Shown here: piece by piece, positions 35,154-44,144 of the stretch
How positions within the stretch are numbered: the first letter of the stretch is position 1
Layout of the letters: each line of letters begins with the position of its first letter
Source: Coprobacillus cateniformis
GTDB taxonomy: Bacteria > Bacillota_I > Bacilli_A > Erysipelotrichales > Coprobacillaceae
Direction of reading: 5' to 3'
Assembly: GCF_009767585.1 (NCBI RefSeq)
Contig: NZ_WSNW01000001.1
Location: 836,090 to 900,089 of the forward strand
Length of the DNA: 64,000 nucleotides
The notes under the pieces: model-generated
The model's input: only the letters and a program-made list of their open reading frames with translations
Database searches by the model: none
What the model was told of the DNA's origin: nothing
Position numbers and translations under genes: made by a program

Positions 35154-35165
35154 ATAACATGTTAT
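35154..35165. promoter_or_regulatory. Palindrome upstream of the Y-family polymerase
   Basis: ATAACATGTTAT, a perfect 12-bp palindrome, lies 44 nt before the GTG start. It is a candidate operator for a damage-responsive repressor. It resembles but does not match the Firmicute LexA box. Confidence 0.4.
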
Positions 35166-35589
35166 ACCGTTTCAAAGTCATATTTATAAATTTAATGAAT
35201 TATCTCACTAAATTGCAGTTTAAAAGAGTTGGTATAATCATCTCATATCTATTATTGACAAACACTACTAAAAAAGTCACCCATATTATGAGGTTTTAAT
35301 AGTTTTATGTAACTTGTAAGGGAAGACAATAGAACAATATCTTTTTAACCCATTATGCTTAGTATTTAAGTATACATGATATCACATATAATACATTATC
35401 ACTTCTCTTAGTAATTTGTGATAATTTCTTTGTTAATATATCTTTATATGTAACCTATTCTCTTGTCGAATATTTAATAGAAATCAACTCCATTTTTATA
35501 AACAAATCATATCATATAAAGTTGCATATATCAATATATTATGCAACTTTATAAAAATGAATAATTGATCATGTCTCATGTCTTGAAAT
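35166..35589. other. Gene-free AT-rich stretch with one strong hairpin
   Basis: No coding frame is convincing. A 13-bp inverted repeat ATAAAGTTGCATA (35516-35528 with 35540-35552) is present with no clear T-run or neighbouring gene to explain it. Confidence 0.4.
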
Positions 35590-35635
35590 AAAAAATGGTA
35601 TTTCATCAACACCCTAAAGATGTGGATGAAATACC
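35590..35635 (-). terminator. Terminator of the YciI-like gene
   Basis: An 11-bp core stem GGTATTTCATC/GATGAAATACC (35597-35607 with 35625-35635) extended by further pairs, followed on the minus strand by a T-run. Confidence 0.75.
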
Positions 35636-35702
35636 TATCAGAATAAAATAAAAACTTAACTATAATCATATTTTTCTATTAAAAATGACTTTTTATCTGA
35701 AT

Positions 35703-36002
35703 TTACAGCAAATAGTTATTTTCTCGATTTGCAACTTGGAAATCAACTAATTTGTATGTTGCATATCCTCCGATAATCAAAGGTTCCATGAGACAAAGTT
35801 TTTCTGCTTCTTCACGACTTTCTGCTTTTAAAATATACATACCAGCCATCCCTGGATAACCTTTAAAAACACCACAAATTTCCAACTTCCCCTCATCATC
35901 TAACCTTCTTATGTTATCAACATGTTCTGTGACAACTTTTTTTGTTAACCTATTATAACTTTTGCTCTTCTCAAGCATTACCATGTACATCAATTTACCC
36001 AT
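35703..36002 (-). CDS. YciI-like protein
   Basis: A 99-residue ferredoxin-like-fold protein of the YciI family: MVMLEKSKSYNRL at the first strand, a conserved His in VVTEHVDNIRRLDDEGKLEI, YILKAESREEAEKLCLMEPL, and a closing strand YKLVDF. YciI proteins are small putative enzymes or ligand-binding proteins, with His-Asp as proposed active residues. GGAGGAG lies 8 nt before the ATG. It has its own terminator. Confidence 0.85.
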   Translation of the reverse strand: MGKLMYMVMLEKSKSYNRLTKKVVTEHVDNIRRLDDEGKLEICGVFKGYPGMAGMYILKAESREEAEKLCLMEPLIIGGYATYKLVDFQVANRENNYLL

Positions 36003-36054
36003 ACAACTTTCTCCTCCATGAATTCTAATTTTTTTATAAAACCGCTACTGTTTT

Positions 36055-36630
36055 TCATTGTGCCCAATAATCTATACAAGGATTATTTTCAGCACCAATA
36101 ATACTTTCTCTTTCAAAATCATAATCAAGAAAAGCTTCACTATTTAAATAAAAAACATTCTTAAGATAAAATGTAATTATAGTTTTAAAACACAGTTCTA
36201 CAGAAGCATGCATTTTTTGAAAGCCATCGTCTGGCGAATAATGGAAAATAGTTTACTTATTGCTATTTGTTATCATATAACAGATATAGCAAGATGAATA
36301 GTCAGCTAATAGAGGAATAATTGTTCTCATTTGGAATTCTCTTATATCGTCTGAAACTAACATTTGTAAGAGAGTGTAATACTCACTTTCTAATTATATA
36401 ATATGTATCAACCTATAACCAGGTATAAAATCCATATATTTTTGATTTTCTGTATTTCTATATGTTCCTGCTACTTCTCCATATATAGTTTGAAAAACTT
36501 TAGGAACAATAGAAATGATCTTATTCAAGGTTTAACTCCATGTCTGACTTGCAATCTCCAAACTATCTTTATAACCATTTCTCATTTTATCTGACAAAGA
36601 AAGATACTCCTTTACTAATGCATTTATCAT
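36055..36630 (-). pseudogene. SUKH (SMI1/KNR4-like) gene with three in-frame stops
   Basis: A single frame of 192 codons runs from an ATG with an AGGAGG site at 36630 to a TGA at 36055. It reads as an SMI1/KNR4-like protein: MRNGYKDSLEIASQTWS, IVPKVFQTIYGEVAGT, YMDFIPGYRLIHI, ADYSSCYICYMI, FLDYDFERESIIGAENNP and CIDYW at the end. It is broken by three TAA codons and no frameshift. SUKH proteins are usually immunity proteins in contact or polymorphic toxin systems. Confidence 0.72.
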
Positions 36631-36688
36631 TATTTTGCAATTCCTCCTTAACTTCTCATTTCCTATCAATAAGATGGAATTCGTATTA

Positions 36689-37162
36689 TTAAAAATGACA
36701 AAGCATAATATATTCTTCCTCATTTTCATTTACAATTACAAATCCTATTTTTTGATACAGTTTAATAGCATAGTTTTCTTTTTGTACAGCAAGCGATGCT
36801 TGTTTATACCCTCTGAATCTCAAAATACGGAGCATTTCTTTCATTAAATCAGTACCTATTCCCAATCCCCGATAATCTTTATATAGGGCTATCGCAAGAG
36901 ATGGGGTATCATTGTCTATATGTCCATAATCATTCATAATGCGTCCCCATACTAGACCGATAACTTTCTTATCAATTTCTGCAACCAAACCTATATCATC
37001 TTCTCTCTTTCCAAAGTCAGTTATATATATCTGTAATTCTGGCCGATTAATAATTGATCTCGATGGTGCAGGCACACCCTCTGGTACAAAGATTGCTTCG
37101 TACAAAAAATCTTTAAGCAAGCTATATTCACTCTCTCTTATTGTTCTTATTTTATAGTCCAT
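36689..37162 (-). CDS. GNAT acetyltransferase
   Basis: A 157-residue GNAT: YKIRTIRESEYSLLKDFLYE, KVIGLVWGRIM, the acetyl-CoA loop YKDYRGLGIGTDLMKEML, and the C-terminal NYAIKLYQKIGF helix with the final strand EEEYIMLCHF. The substrate is not evident. The AGGAGGCGG site selects the ATG at 37162. It is upstream of the SUKH fossil and possibly once co-transcribed with it. Confidence 0.9.
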   Translation of the reverse strand: MDYKIRTIRESEYSLLKDFLYEAIFVPEGVPAPSRSIINRPELQIYITDFGKREDDIGLVAEIDKKVIGLVWGRIMNDYGHIDNDTPSLAIALYKDYRGLGIGTDLMKEMLRILRFRGYKQASLAVQKENYAIKLYQKIGFVIVNENEEEYIMLCHF

Positions 37163-37177
37163 AACCGCCTCCTGCAA

Positions 37178-37620
37178 AATTCAATTTATTAAATTATTTT
37201 TAATAAAACTTCAATGACAATAGTATGAATACAGATTCCTCAAATTATAGTCATCACTATTACTGGATTAATAGAAATGATATGACTTAATAAAATCATT
37301 AACCCCCAATACTATAGATGCACCACCTTCTATTCTACAATGTAAAATAATATTTTTCACTCCACTATATATCTATATAAATGGGATCCTTCCTTTTATG
37401 ATTATAACCAGACCAAAAACATTAAATAAACATCCTATAATAAAAGTAATTTTCATAATCTTAATATTCTTCAAATTCTTATTTATCAATCCAAAACCAA
37501 ATATATGTTTCTCCCCCAATAATTTAAACTGTTTATTTTTATGTCATCACAACATTCTCCAATATCAGGCTGTGAAATCATCAAACCACATAATATGCTC
37601 ACTTTCACAAATTTATATTT
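37178..37620. other. Gap with weak remnants of coding sequence
   Basis: Around 37385-37520 the minus strand has a short open stretch (KITFIIGCLFNVFGLVIII) resembling one membrane helix, without a start signal. I cannot support a gene here. Confidence 0.35.
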
Positions 37621-37953
37621 TTAGACTATTTCTGAACTCAAAATAACATTTGCAAACTTCTTGTTTAATGAAGCCATATATACATTTTGAATAAGCGTCG
37701 CTGGTAATGTAACACCATTCCATTCTAAATCTTTAGTTGCACAACCATCCGATATCAGTGTAATTTGATAGCCATAATCTTTAGCAGCTCTAACAGTTGT
37801 ATCAATATATATATGTGTCATCATCCCACAAACAACTAACTCTGTTATCTCACTCTCTATCAGTTTATGATGCAAATTTGTTTCATAAAAACTATTTGGA
37901 TAATGTTTTTCAATAACTGTTTGTAAGTGGTAAACAAGGATTTCGCCTTCTAA
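37621..37953 (-). pseudogene. Truncated isochorismatase-like cysteine hydrolase
   Basis: The C-terminal half of an isochorismatase-family hydrolase: GEILVYHLQTVIEKHYPNSF, ELVVCGMMTHIYIDTTVRAA with the catalytic-type Cys, and the DACATKDLEWNG-like ISDGCATKDLEWNG. The frame is open on the 5' side up to the stop of the PAP2 gene, but the N-terminal half with its Asp and Lys is absent and no start signal exists. It is therefore a 5' truncated fossil joined directly to the PAP2 gene end, which marks a deletion or insertion breakpoint near 37953. Confidence 0.75.
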
Positions 37954-38601
37954 CTATTCAAGGGATTTATTTATAGAATTATAGAACATTACTAAACTTG
38001 TACTCAGCAACACACCACCAATAATATCCGTAAACCAATGCACACCTGATATTAATCTTCCAATCACCATAAGTGAGGTAAATACCAAAATAGCATACTT
38101 AACAACTTTTCTTACCTTTTCATTATGAATACGCTTATTCATTTGTATAATGGCTGTTGGCATAACACACATCACTAATAGTGTTGTTGATGAAGGATAA
38201 GACGCTTCTAGATAACCATTAATCAATACTGGTCTATAATTGATTGCAAACACCTCAAATAAAATATATGTGGTAAATACTATGATGTAGAAACCTCCAA
38301 GAATCAAAATATCATAATCTACCTTGAACAAGTTTTTTCTTTTTATTAACTGTACAAGTCCGAGTATTGCAAATCCTAGTACGACAGACACTGGTAATAA
38401 TCCCAACCAGTCAGTAATGACATATATCAGCATATGTGTTCCAGTAAGATTATGAAAGAATTCATTAAACGTTGCAAAACCTACTGCGGAATCTCTTGGT
38501 CCTATCATCTGTACATCCACATAACAAATTGCCATTGTCCATAAAATAAACAAGAGGAATAAACCTCCTGTTATCACAAAATTTTTTCTCTGTTTTTTCA
38601 T
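37954..38601 (-). CDS. PAP2-family membrane phosphatase
   Basis: A 215-residue protein with about six membrane helices. The phosphatase motifs sit in the C-terminal half: the Arg in NYRPVLINGYLEASYPSSTT (with PSST where PSGH is classical) and GRLISGVHWFTDIIGG, which supplies the catalytic His and Asp. Such enzymes dephosphorylate lipid phosphates or undecaprenyl pyrophosphate. It lies about 100 nt downstream of a broken HTH/membrane regulator gene that could have controlled it. Confidence 0.85.
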   Translation of the reverse strand: MKKQRKNFVITGGLFLLFILWTMAICYVDVQMIGPRDSAVGFATFNEFFHNLTGTHMLIYVITDWLGLLPVSVVLGFAILGLVQLIKRKNLFKVDYDILILGGFYIIVFTTYILFEVFAINYRPVLINGYLEASYPSSTTLLVMCVMPTAIIQMNKRIHNEKVRKVVKYAILVFTSLMVIGRLISGVHWFTDIIGGVLLSTSLVMFYNSINKSLE

Positions 38602-38704
38602 TTTTTATCCATCCTTTCGTGTTTGGCTTTTGCCTAAACACAATATAGTCGATGGCATAAAAATATGAAAGAATTGGTGCGTCACATATCTGATACGATT
38701 CGTG

Positions 38705-39309
38705 TCATGTCCATTTTATAAGCATCAAAGTCTTTATAATCATAAAAACCAAAATGAAAGTCCCTGCATATGGTTGACGACTAAGCATAAAAAATAATGT
38801 TGCTAAGACACTCAAACTTAAAGATAGTTTGCTTTTTATTCTAATCCAAAAAAGTGTTGTACAATTTTGAAGCGCCAATGTTATAACTCCACATAATATC
38901 AATCCAATGACAATAATCATATAAGGAACAATTATGTAACTTTCAGCTTTGGTATAAGATAACAAGGAAACGGATTCTATTACATCTCCAGTATTTTGTG
39001 CGAATATTGGTAGGAAAAAATATGTCGCTACTGAACAATCTAGTAAACCAAATACCAAATCTCTAAAATGATGGATTCTTTGTTTACTATCCTCTTGTGC
39101 AACAGTAAAGATTTCTTCCCTTGAAAGTAAATCATCAAGGGATATTGCAAAAAATTTGATATTTCTTTTAAAGAATCAATGCTTGGATATCCTCTACCTG
39201 ATTCCCATTTTGAAATAGCTGTTCTTGATACAAACAACATTTCAGCAAGTTGTTCTTGTGTCAAATTTTTATTCTTTCGAAGTTCCTGTAATTTCTCATT
39301 AAACTCCAT
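38705..39309 (-). pseudogene. XRE regulator with membrane domain, frameshifted in a homopolymer
   Basis: The N-terminal frame (39309 leftwards) encodes an XRE helix-turn-helix: NEKLQELRKNKNLTQEQLAE then SRTAISKWESGRGYPS. The C-terminal frame, ending at 38705, encodes DLVFGLLDCSVATYFFLP and further membrane helices. Adding one base to the A6 tract (T6 on the coding strand) at 39149-39154 joins them perfectly through ISLDDLLSREEIFTVAQEDS, the normal linker of this family. So a single-base deletion, a phase-variable tract, or a sequencing error splits one about 201-residue membrane-linked regulator. Confidence 0.82.
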
Positions 39310-39410
39310 TCTGTCATCTCCTCGCTATACAATGTTGCATTCCAACTCAACTGATTCTAATTAGATATTATCTAAACCTATTATAACAGAATTGTTGATT
39401 TCTTAAAAAA

Positions 39411-39705
39411 CATTTTCATCATATCAATGACTATAATACTTCTTTCTATCCAATTAACAACATGTTCAAATTGTACACCAAAAATTATCTATTTCTCATT
39501 ATGATAAACCATTCAGCTTCATATAAAAAACAGTTTATATTTTACGCCAAAAGCTACATTAATCTCTGTACAAGTTTGTTACCTTACTACAAACTCCACA
39601 CATACACACTCATGTGCGTATATGCAAACAAACAAAAAACCCATAAATGGGTCTTTCGTGTATGTACATAGTTGTATGTAAGCATTGAAACCTAAGTTTT
39701 CTATT
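39411..39705. repeat. rpsI-end repeat, copy 1 (long form)
   Basis: The right 75 bp (39627-39704) match the rpsI stop/terminator region at 44485-44563, including the hairpin CCCATAAATGGG and the motif TACATAGTTGTA. The left about 215 bp match the left part of copy 2 (41631-41833), with the shared block ATGACTATAATACTTCTTTC near 39427. There is no gene inside. Confidence 0.8.
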
Positions 39706-39761
39706 ATACTATTGATACCAAATATACTTTAAAATAAACACCTGTCAAATAACTTTTCTCT

Positions 39762-40739
39762 CTATTTTTCATCTTTTAACTTTATAGGAACATATCTTTG
39801 CATTTGTCGATATCCAAGTCCTTTTTCTATATCCTGTTGATACGCATTGTTTTCATCTAAATACGGCATATTAAACATAAACTTTCTATTCTTATCTATT
39901 TCAAAATTAGTATTTTCAATCCATTGAAATATTTTCTCTTGAACTTTTTGAATGCTCTCATCATCTTCATCTATACTAACAGCCATAGCATATAAACCAC
40001 CTTTAAAATCAATGATTTCCATCGGACTAACATCCTCTTGTTTGATATCATCCTTAATTGCACAAATCATTTCACCTAAAGTATCATCTACTACCATTGT
40101 GAAATCCAAACAATCAAATATAATCGTTCGAAAAAGGTGATAGTGCTGCCATAATTGAAACATGTATCCACCATTTTTAAAAATATCTTCCCATGAATGG
40201 ATTCCCGTAGTTATTGCTTTAAATGAAGGAACTCTAACAACCATGATATCGGGTACTTTTTTATCTAATTTATTTGTGACTTCAATAAGACGGGAAACAT
40301 TGGATGGCTTCCCTATATAATCAACATTGGTAATCTGCATCTCTATCTCTTTTGCTTTGTCATATAATTGTTTAATGTCCGACTCGACCGTAAAGTTTAA
40401 TGTTTCAATTTCTTGTATGAAATCAAACACTATTTCTTTAAGCTGATACAATAATGATATTTCATCATCTATACTTTCTATTTTCTTTTTTAATACATCT
40501 AAAACCACCTCTGATCCAGTTGTATCAAAGATACGCTTAATGTCCTTGATGCTTATATTTAATTTACGTAGTATCAAGATTTGCTCAATTCGCCTAATTG
40601 CATCCTCATCATACATTCTATAGGACACTTCATCACTACGGATACTTGTCAATAACCCTATATCTTCATAGTAGCGTAATGTTCTCGCTGTAATATCATA
40701 CCTATTGGAAATATCTCTAATCTTTATTAATTTGTCCAT
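39762..40739 (-). CDS. MerR-family regulator, 325 aa
   Basis: The N-terminal MerR winged helix (IKIRDISNRYDITARTLRYY, YRMYDEDAIRRIEQILILRK) is followed by a coiled coil (residues about 80-125) and a long GyrI-like effector domain whose core reads VDYIGKPSNVSRLIEV and IMVVRVPSFKAITTGI. It would sense a small molecule. Its promoter has a 19-bp spacer with a central inverted repeat, so it activates or autoregulates its own gene. It lies between rpsI-end repeat copies 1 and 2 and may be cargo of an integrated element. Confidence 0.9.
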   Translation of the reverse strand: MDKLIKIRDISNRYDITARTLRYYEDIGLLTSIRSDEVSYRMYDEDAIRRIEQILILRKLNISIKDIKRIFDTTGSEVVLDVLKKKIESIDDEISLLYQLKEIVFDFIQEIETLNFTVESDIKQLYDKAKEIEMQITNVDYIGKPSNVSRLIEVTNKLDKKVPDIMVVRVPSFKAITTGIHSWEDIFKNGGYMFQLWQHYHLFRTIIFDCLDFTMVVDDTLGEMICAIKDDIKQEDVSPMEIIDFKGGLYAMAVSIDEDDESIQKVQEKIFQWIENTNFEIDKNRKFMFNMPYLDENNAYQQDIEKGLGYRQMQRYVPIKLKDEK

Positions 40740-40770
40740 AATATATGCTCTCCTTCTAAAGTATAATTAT

Positions 40771-40801
40771 ATTATATAGGGTTCCCTAAAGGAAGAGTCA
40801 A
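40771..40801 (-). promoter_or_regulatory. MerR operator-promoter with 19-bp spacer
   Basis: On the minus strand TTGACT (40796-40801) and TATAAT (40771-40776) are separated by 19 bp containing the inverted repeat TAGGG-AA-CCCTA. This is the classical MerR-type architecture, in front of the MerR gene itself. Confidence 0.8.
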
Positions 40802-40867
40802 TATTTATATTCAAAATAAGCAAATCTTGAGAGCATATTCGCTTTATTGCTATTACTGCTGTCTCTA

Positions 40868-41451
40868 TCATAATAATCCCGCTAGATACAGTTTAATTTT
40901 TCTATAAACTTTAAAGATTTCTGCATATTGCATAAGTTTAGAAATATTCTTATATTTTTTAAAATATTCCTTAAATGCTACTTGTTTATCTTGGAATTAA
41001 TACTTATCCTGAAAATATCACAAATTGTTCTTTCTAGATCATAACAACGAACAATATGTCCATTAGGGTTAGTTACTTCTATGATACCAATTTGATATCT
41101 ATCCTTAATAGAAGTGTATTCTTTAATTCCCTATTTTGTTAAATGATTAACTTTATATCCATATGGTAGTGTCACTAAATAATATAATGGTTCTCTATCT
41201 GACATATCCAACAAATAACTTGGTGATTCATGGAAAAAAACAGCTTTAGAATATTTATATGATAAAACATAAAAATAATCTATCCATAAATCAGTATATA
41301 TATACAATCCTCTAGTAATCCTTTTATAGTTATTCTTTTTTAAGAATTCTAAACAGTATTGTTTAGAAACACCTAAATCAATTATATCTTTTAGCATAAT
41401 AATTCCTTCATTATCATTTGAATATCTCACCATGATTTCACTCTCATTCAT
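40868..41451 (-). pseudogene. AbiEi-type antitoxin gene, disrupted
   Basis: An AbiEi-like protein starts from the ATG at 41451 (AAGGTGAT site): GIIMLKDIIDLGVSKQYCLE, YKRITRGLYIYTD and PYGYKVNHLTK. It is cut by an amber codon at 41131-41133, after which the same frame continues as YQIGIIEVTNPNGHIVRCYD and LERTICDIFR, then after a frame change YFKKYKNISKLMQYAEIFKV to a stop at 40868. AbiEi represses and neutralises the AbiEii nucleotidyltransferase toxin (type IV system). No AbiEii gene is adjacent. Confidence 0.78.
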
Positions 41452-41630
41452 TTTATCACCTTACTTTCATACTATATATTATAATTAAACGTAGTTTAAA
41501 GCTAAATATGATGATATTATTCATAGAAAGAAAATAAACAATGTTAGTAAAGAATTGAAATTCTTTAAAAAATTATTTCTTATTTGTCGTTTGTAATTAC
41601 AAAAAGAAAACTAGATTTTTTCAATATATA

Positions 41631-41910
41631 CATTATTTCATCATACCAATGACTATAATACTTCTTTCTATCCGATTAACGATATGTTCAAATTGAACAC
41701 CAAACAATCTCCTATAAAAACATCATATATTATATACTAAAAGTTACGCCAAAATTCTGCGTAAAAATATGAAATTTGTTACCTATTTGTTAAACTATGT
41801 GTGTCTACCACCATCACACACACTCATGAAAGCAACAAAAAACCCCATAAATGGGGCTTTCGTGAGTGTACATAGTTGTACGTAAGTGTAGAAAACAGGT
41901 GTTTTCTATC
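41631..41910. repeat. rpsI-end repeat, copy 2 (long form)
   Basis: 41833-41910 matches the rpsI stop and terminator region, including the hairpin ACCCCATAAATGGGG and TACATAGTTGTACGTAAG. 41631-41833 matches the left part of copy 1. Its right edge falls exactly at the point where the MerR fossil loses similarity to its intact paralogue. Confidence 0.82.
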
Positions 41911-42369
41911 TGCTTTATAAAGTAATGGAATATATTTATCTAATTCTGTATATTGACCTGTAAAACGAATAGATGCAACCTGTATTTCATTTAGTGTAAC
42001 AGTATCAATTTGATAATGATTTAGAGATGTTTTCTTCTGATTCACTGATAAATTCGTATTTATTCTTTCAATCAATTCTTTTTCTTTTGAAATATTTGTT
42101 TCTATAAGTTTTATTTTTTCATTGCGTACACACATAAGATCATCATGATTCTGAATATGTTCAACAACATCTTAGATTTCCATTATTGAGAAATCTAACG
42201 ATCTTAAGGACTTTATCAATTGTGACTTTTTAAGATCTTCCTCATTATAATAACGATATTGATTATCTTCATTTCTAAATGTGGGTTGGAGAATGTTTTC
42301 TTGATCATAATAACGTAATGCTTTTACTGTTAATCCAGAAATTTTAGAAAACTGGCTAATTCTATACAT
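41911..42369 (-). pseudogene. Truncated MerR regulator (paralogue of 20998-21804)
   Basis: The N-terminus (YRISQFSKISGLTVKALRYY, DQENILQPTFRNED) is nearly identical to the regulator at 20998-21804. The frame is broken by TAA after SLRSLDFSIMEI (AAG became TAA), continues to QYTELDKYIPLLYKA, and then runs directly into repeat copy 2 at about 41910. The C-terminal half of the effector domain and the BtrH partner are missing. Its MerR-type promoter is still intact. Confidence 0.85.
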
Positions 42370-42388
42370 ATTTACCTCCTCTGCTCAC

Positions 42389-42420
42389 AGTATAAACTAT
42401 CCTCCACACAGTAAGGTCAA
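42389..42420 (-). promoter_or_regulatory. MerR-type promoter of the truncated paralogue
   Basis: TTGACC (42415-42420) and TATACT (42389-42394) on the minus strand with a 20-bp spacer. The spacer matches that of the intact copy at 21824-21855 apart from a few bases. Confidence 0.65.
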
Positions 42421-42604
42421 GTAGATTATAACTTTTTTGATATCTTTAAATATTATCTAATAGATATCAAAACCTATTTTGTGAGTTTTATATCATAGAA
42501 ATAATCTTTTTATGTAAACATAAACTTTTAATAGCAATTCAATAAACTCGTACAAGCCTGTAAACTTGCTTATATCATATGCCAAAAATAATAAGTCTTT
42601 TCAT

Positions 42605-42637
42605 AAATAGAGTAGATGCTCAAAATTGAACATCTAC
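42605..42637 (-). terminator. Terminator of the GNAT gene at 42634
   Basis: A GTAGATG/CATCTAC stem (42612-42618 with 42631-42637), homologous to the hairpin at 25650-25677. Confidence 0.55.
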
Positions 42638-43158
42638 ACATCACCTCTTTTTAGATATGCTGTTTTTGTAACTGTCATATGACATCTAGCCCATTTTTCA
42701 TCTTGAAAAGAAAAGGCATCTTTTAGAATAGAGTTTTCAATAAAACCTAATTTTTGATAACATTTTTTAGCTCCATAATTTATATCAAAAACATTTAATG
42801 ACACTGAAAGTACCCCAGTTTTTTCAAAAGCATAGTTCAATGCCAATGCTAACATTTGAGTTCCATAACCTCTTCCACGTATCTCATTATTTAACATAAT
42901 AAATTTAAGAAATCCTGTCTTCTCAGCAACATCAACAATATATATAAAGAAGCCAATTGGAATATCACTTTCATCAGTTACAGTATAAGCACATTGTCCT
43001 GATGCTTTTTGAAAAGTAAGTAATAAATGATTTAGGTTCTCCTCTGTTATTGGATATGGTATCCGATTTGCACACCATAAAGCATGAATTCTTTCATTAT
43101 TTATCCATGACGATAGATGCTTATAATCTTTTTGATTGATGTAATTTCTTATGTTCAT
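42634..43158 (-). CDS. GNAT acetyltransferase (intact copy)
   Basis: A 174-residue GNAT: NIRNYINQKDYKHLSSWINN, PIGFFIYIVDVAEKTGFLKF, the acetyl-CoA loop NNEIRGRGYGTQMLALALNY, and VFDINYGAKKCYQKLGF. A ribosomal-protein or small-molecule acetylation role is possible; the substrate is unknown. A decayed copy with a 160-bp internal deletion lies at 25678-26011. It is flanked by the broken MerR and the broken tocopherol-cyclase-like gene, in the same order as in the other block. Confidence 0.9.
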   Translation of the reverse strand: MNIRNYINQKDYKHLSSWINNERIHALWCANRIPYPITEENLNHLLLTFQKASGQCAYTVTDESDIPIGFFIYIVDVAEKTGFLKFIMLNNEIRGRGYGTQMLALALNYAFEKTGVLSVSLNVFDINYGAKKCYQKLGFIENSILKDAFSFQDEKWARCHMTVTKTAYLKRGDV

Positions 43159-43229
43159 GGCACATTCTCCCTCTCATAATATGCTTTTATTATAACATTA
43201 TCTTTTATTCATTTATAGGAAATGAATAA

Positions 43230-44144
43230 CTAATCAAAAAAAATTACTTTCTATTCCACAATGATTAAATGAAAGAGATTCCTTACATTGTTTATACTCA
43301 TATAATTTTATGTCCACTTCGCCCAATAAACTTTCTTCAACATTACGAAGCATTATACCATTTTCCGGTGCATCCAATATAAATGTTTATCCTGTTCTCA
43401 TTTTGATTTCAATTCTATACTGTCGTTGTTCAATAACCAAATAATAAACATCTCCTATTCTTTCTACTGTGTTAAGAACTGCACCATAATAAAAAACAAA
43501 CTGATATTGCTTATCATCAATAACCAAAACCATAATAATTCCTGTAAATTGGAAAAGCTTCAATGGAATTGTTGCACATGACAGAAATAGAATTGCTTCT
43601 TTTTGTAAACAGCAGTTTGATTGTAACCATATATCTTTTTGGAAAAGGGTTGCTCCAATCCTTTTCTTGATAAATGAAACCTTGAATATCATAAATTTGA
43701 TTTTGATATTTTAGATAATCATGTGTTTGACTTTCTAAATTAATAATTGCATGATTACATTGCATATTTTTAAGATATGCAAATGGTCCCATGATTGTAG
43801 GTGCATATCGAGTTCTTTCAATATGCAAAGGCATGTTTAATTCTAAATCGATAATTGTTGATAATCTTTAATCATCAATATAAATATAATGTTTTTTAAA
43901 TATTGAATCCTTTATAGATATAGCAAAAGGTTCTTCCTGATATACAAAATCTTTTATATCATAACTGACTTTTTCCATTGATTGACATAATGTATAAAAA
44001 ACTTCCCACTTGTCTTGTGTTTTAGCTATTCCAATAATAACAGCAACTGAGACCTGATCATCAACAATACGAAAATACCAACCATCAAAGGCTGACATTT
44101 TCGTGTTGTTGATGTAATTGTAATTCTTGTTCATATGAAATCAT
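43230..44144 (-). pseudogene. Tocopherol-cyclase-like gene, heavily decayed (copy B)
   Basis: Colinear with copy A (26065-26993) over the whole length. It keeps AFDGWYFRIVDDQ, KYAPTIMGPFAYLK-like sequence (RYAPTIMGPFAYLKNMQ), YQEKDW and FTGIIMVLVIDDKQ. It has a frame change near the start (44100-44140), a TAA after IDD near 43869, a frameshift in the WGNSFP region near 43620-43690, and another change near 43387. Because both copies are broken, no intact version remains in the window. Confidence 0.85.

Noticed and set aside
36055..36630. Stop-codon reassignment of TAA to explain the three in-frame ochres
   Set aside because: Many intact neighbouring genes, including ribosomal ones, end in TAA and would then read through.
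37398..37646. A plus-strand 82-residue open frame
   Set aside because: It has no ribosome binding site, composition like the surrounding AT-rich noise, and overlaps the isochorismatase fossil on the other strand.
39462..39671. A 69-residue plus-strand open frame inside repeat copy 1
   Set aside because: The frame is not kept in the homologous repeat copy 2 and has no ribosome binding site.
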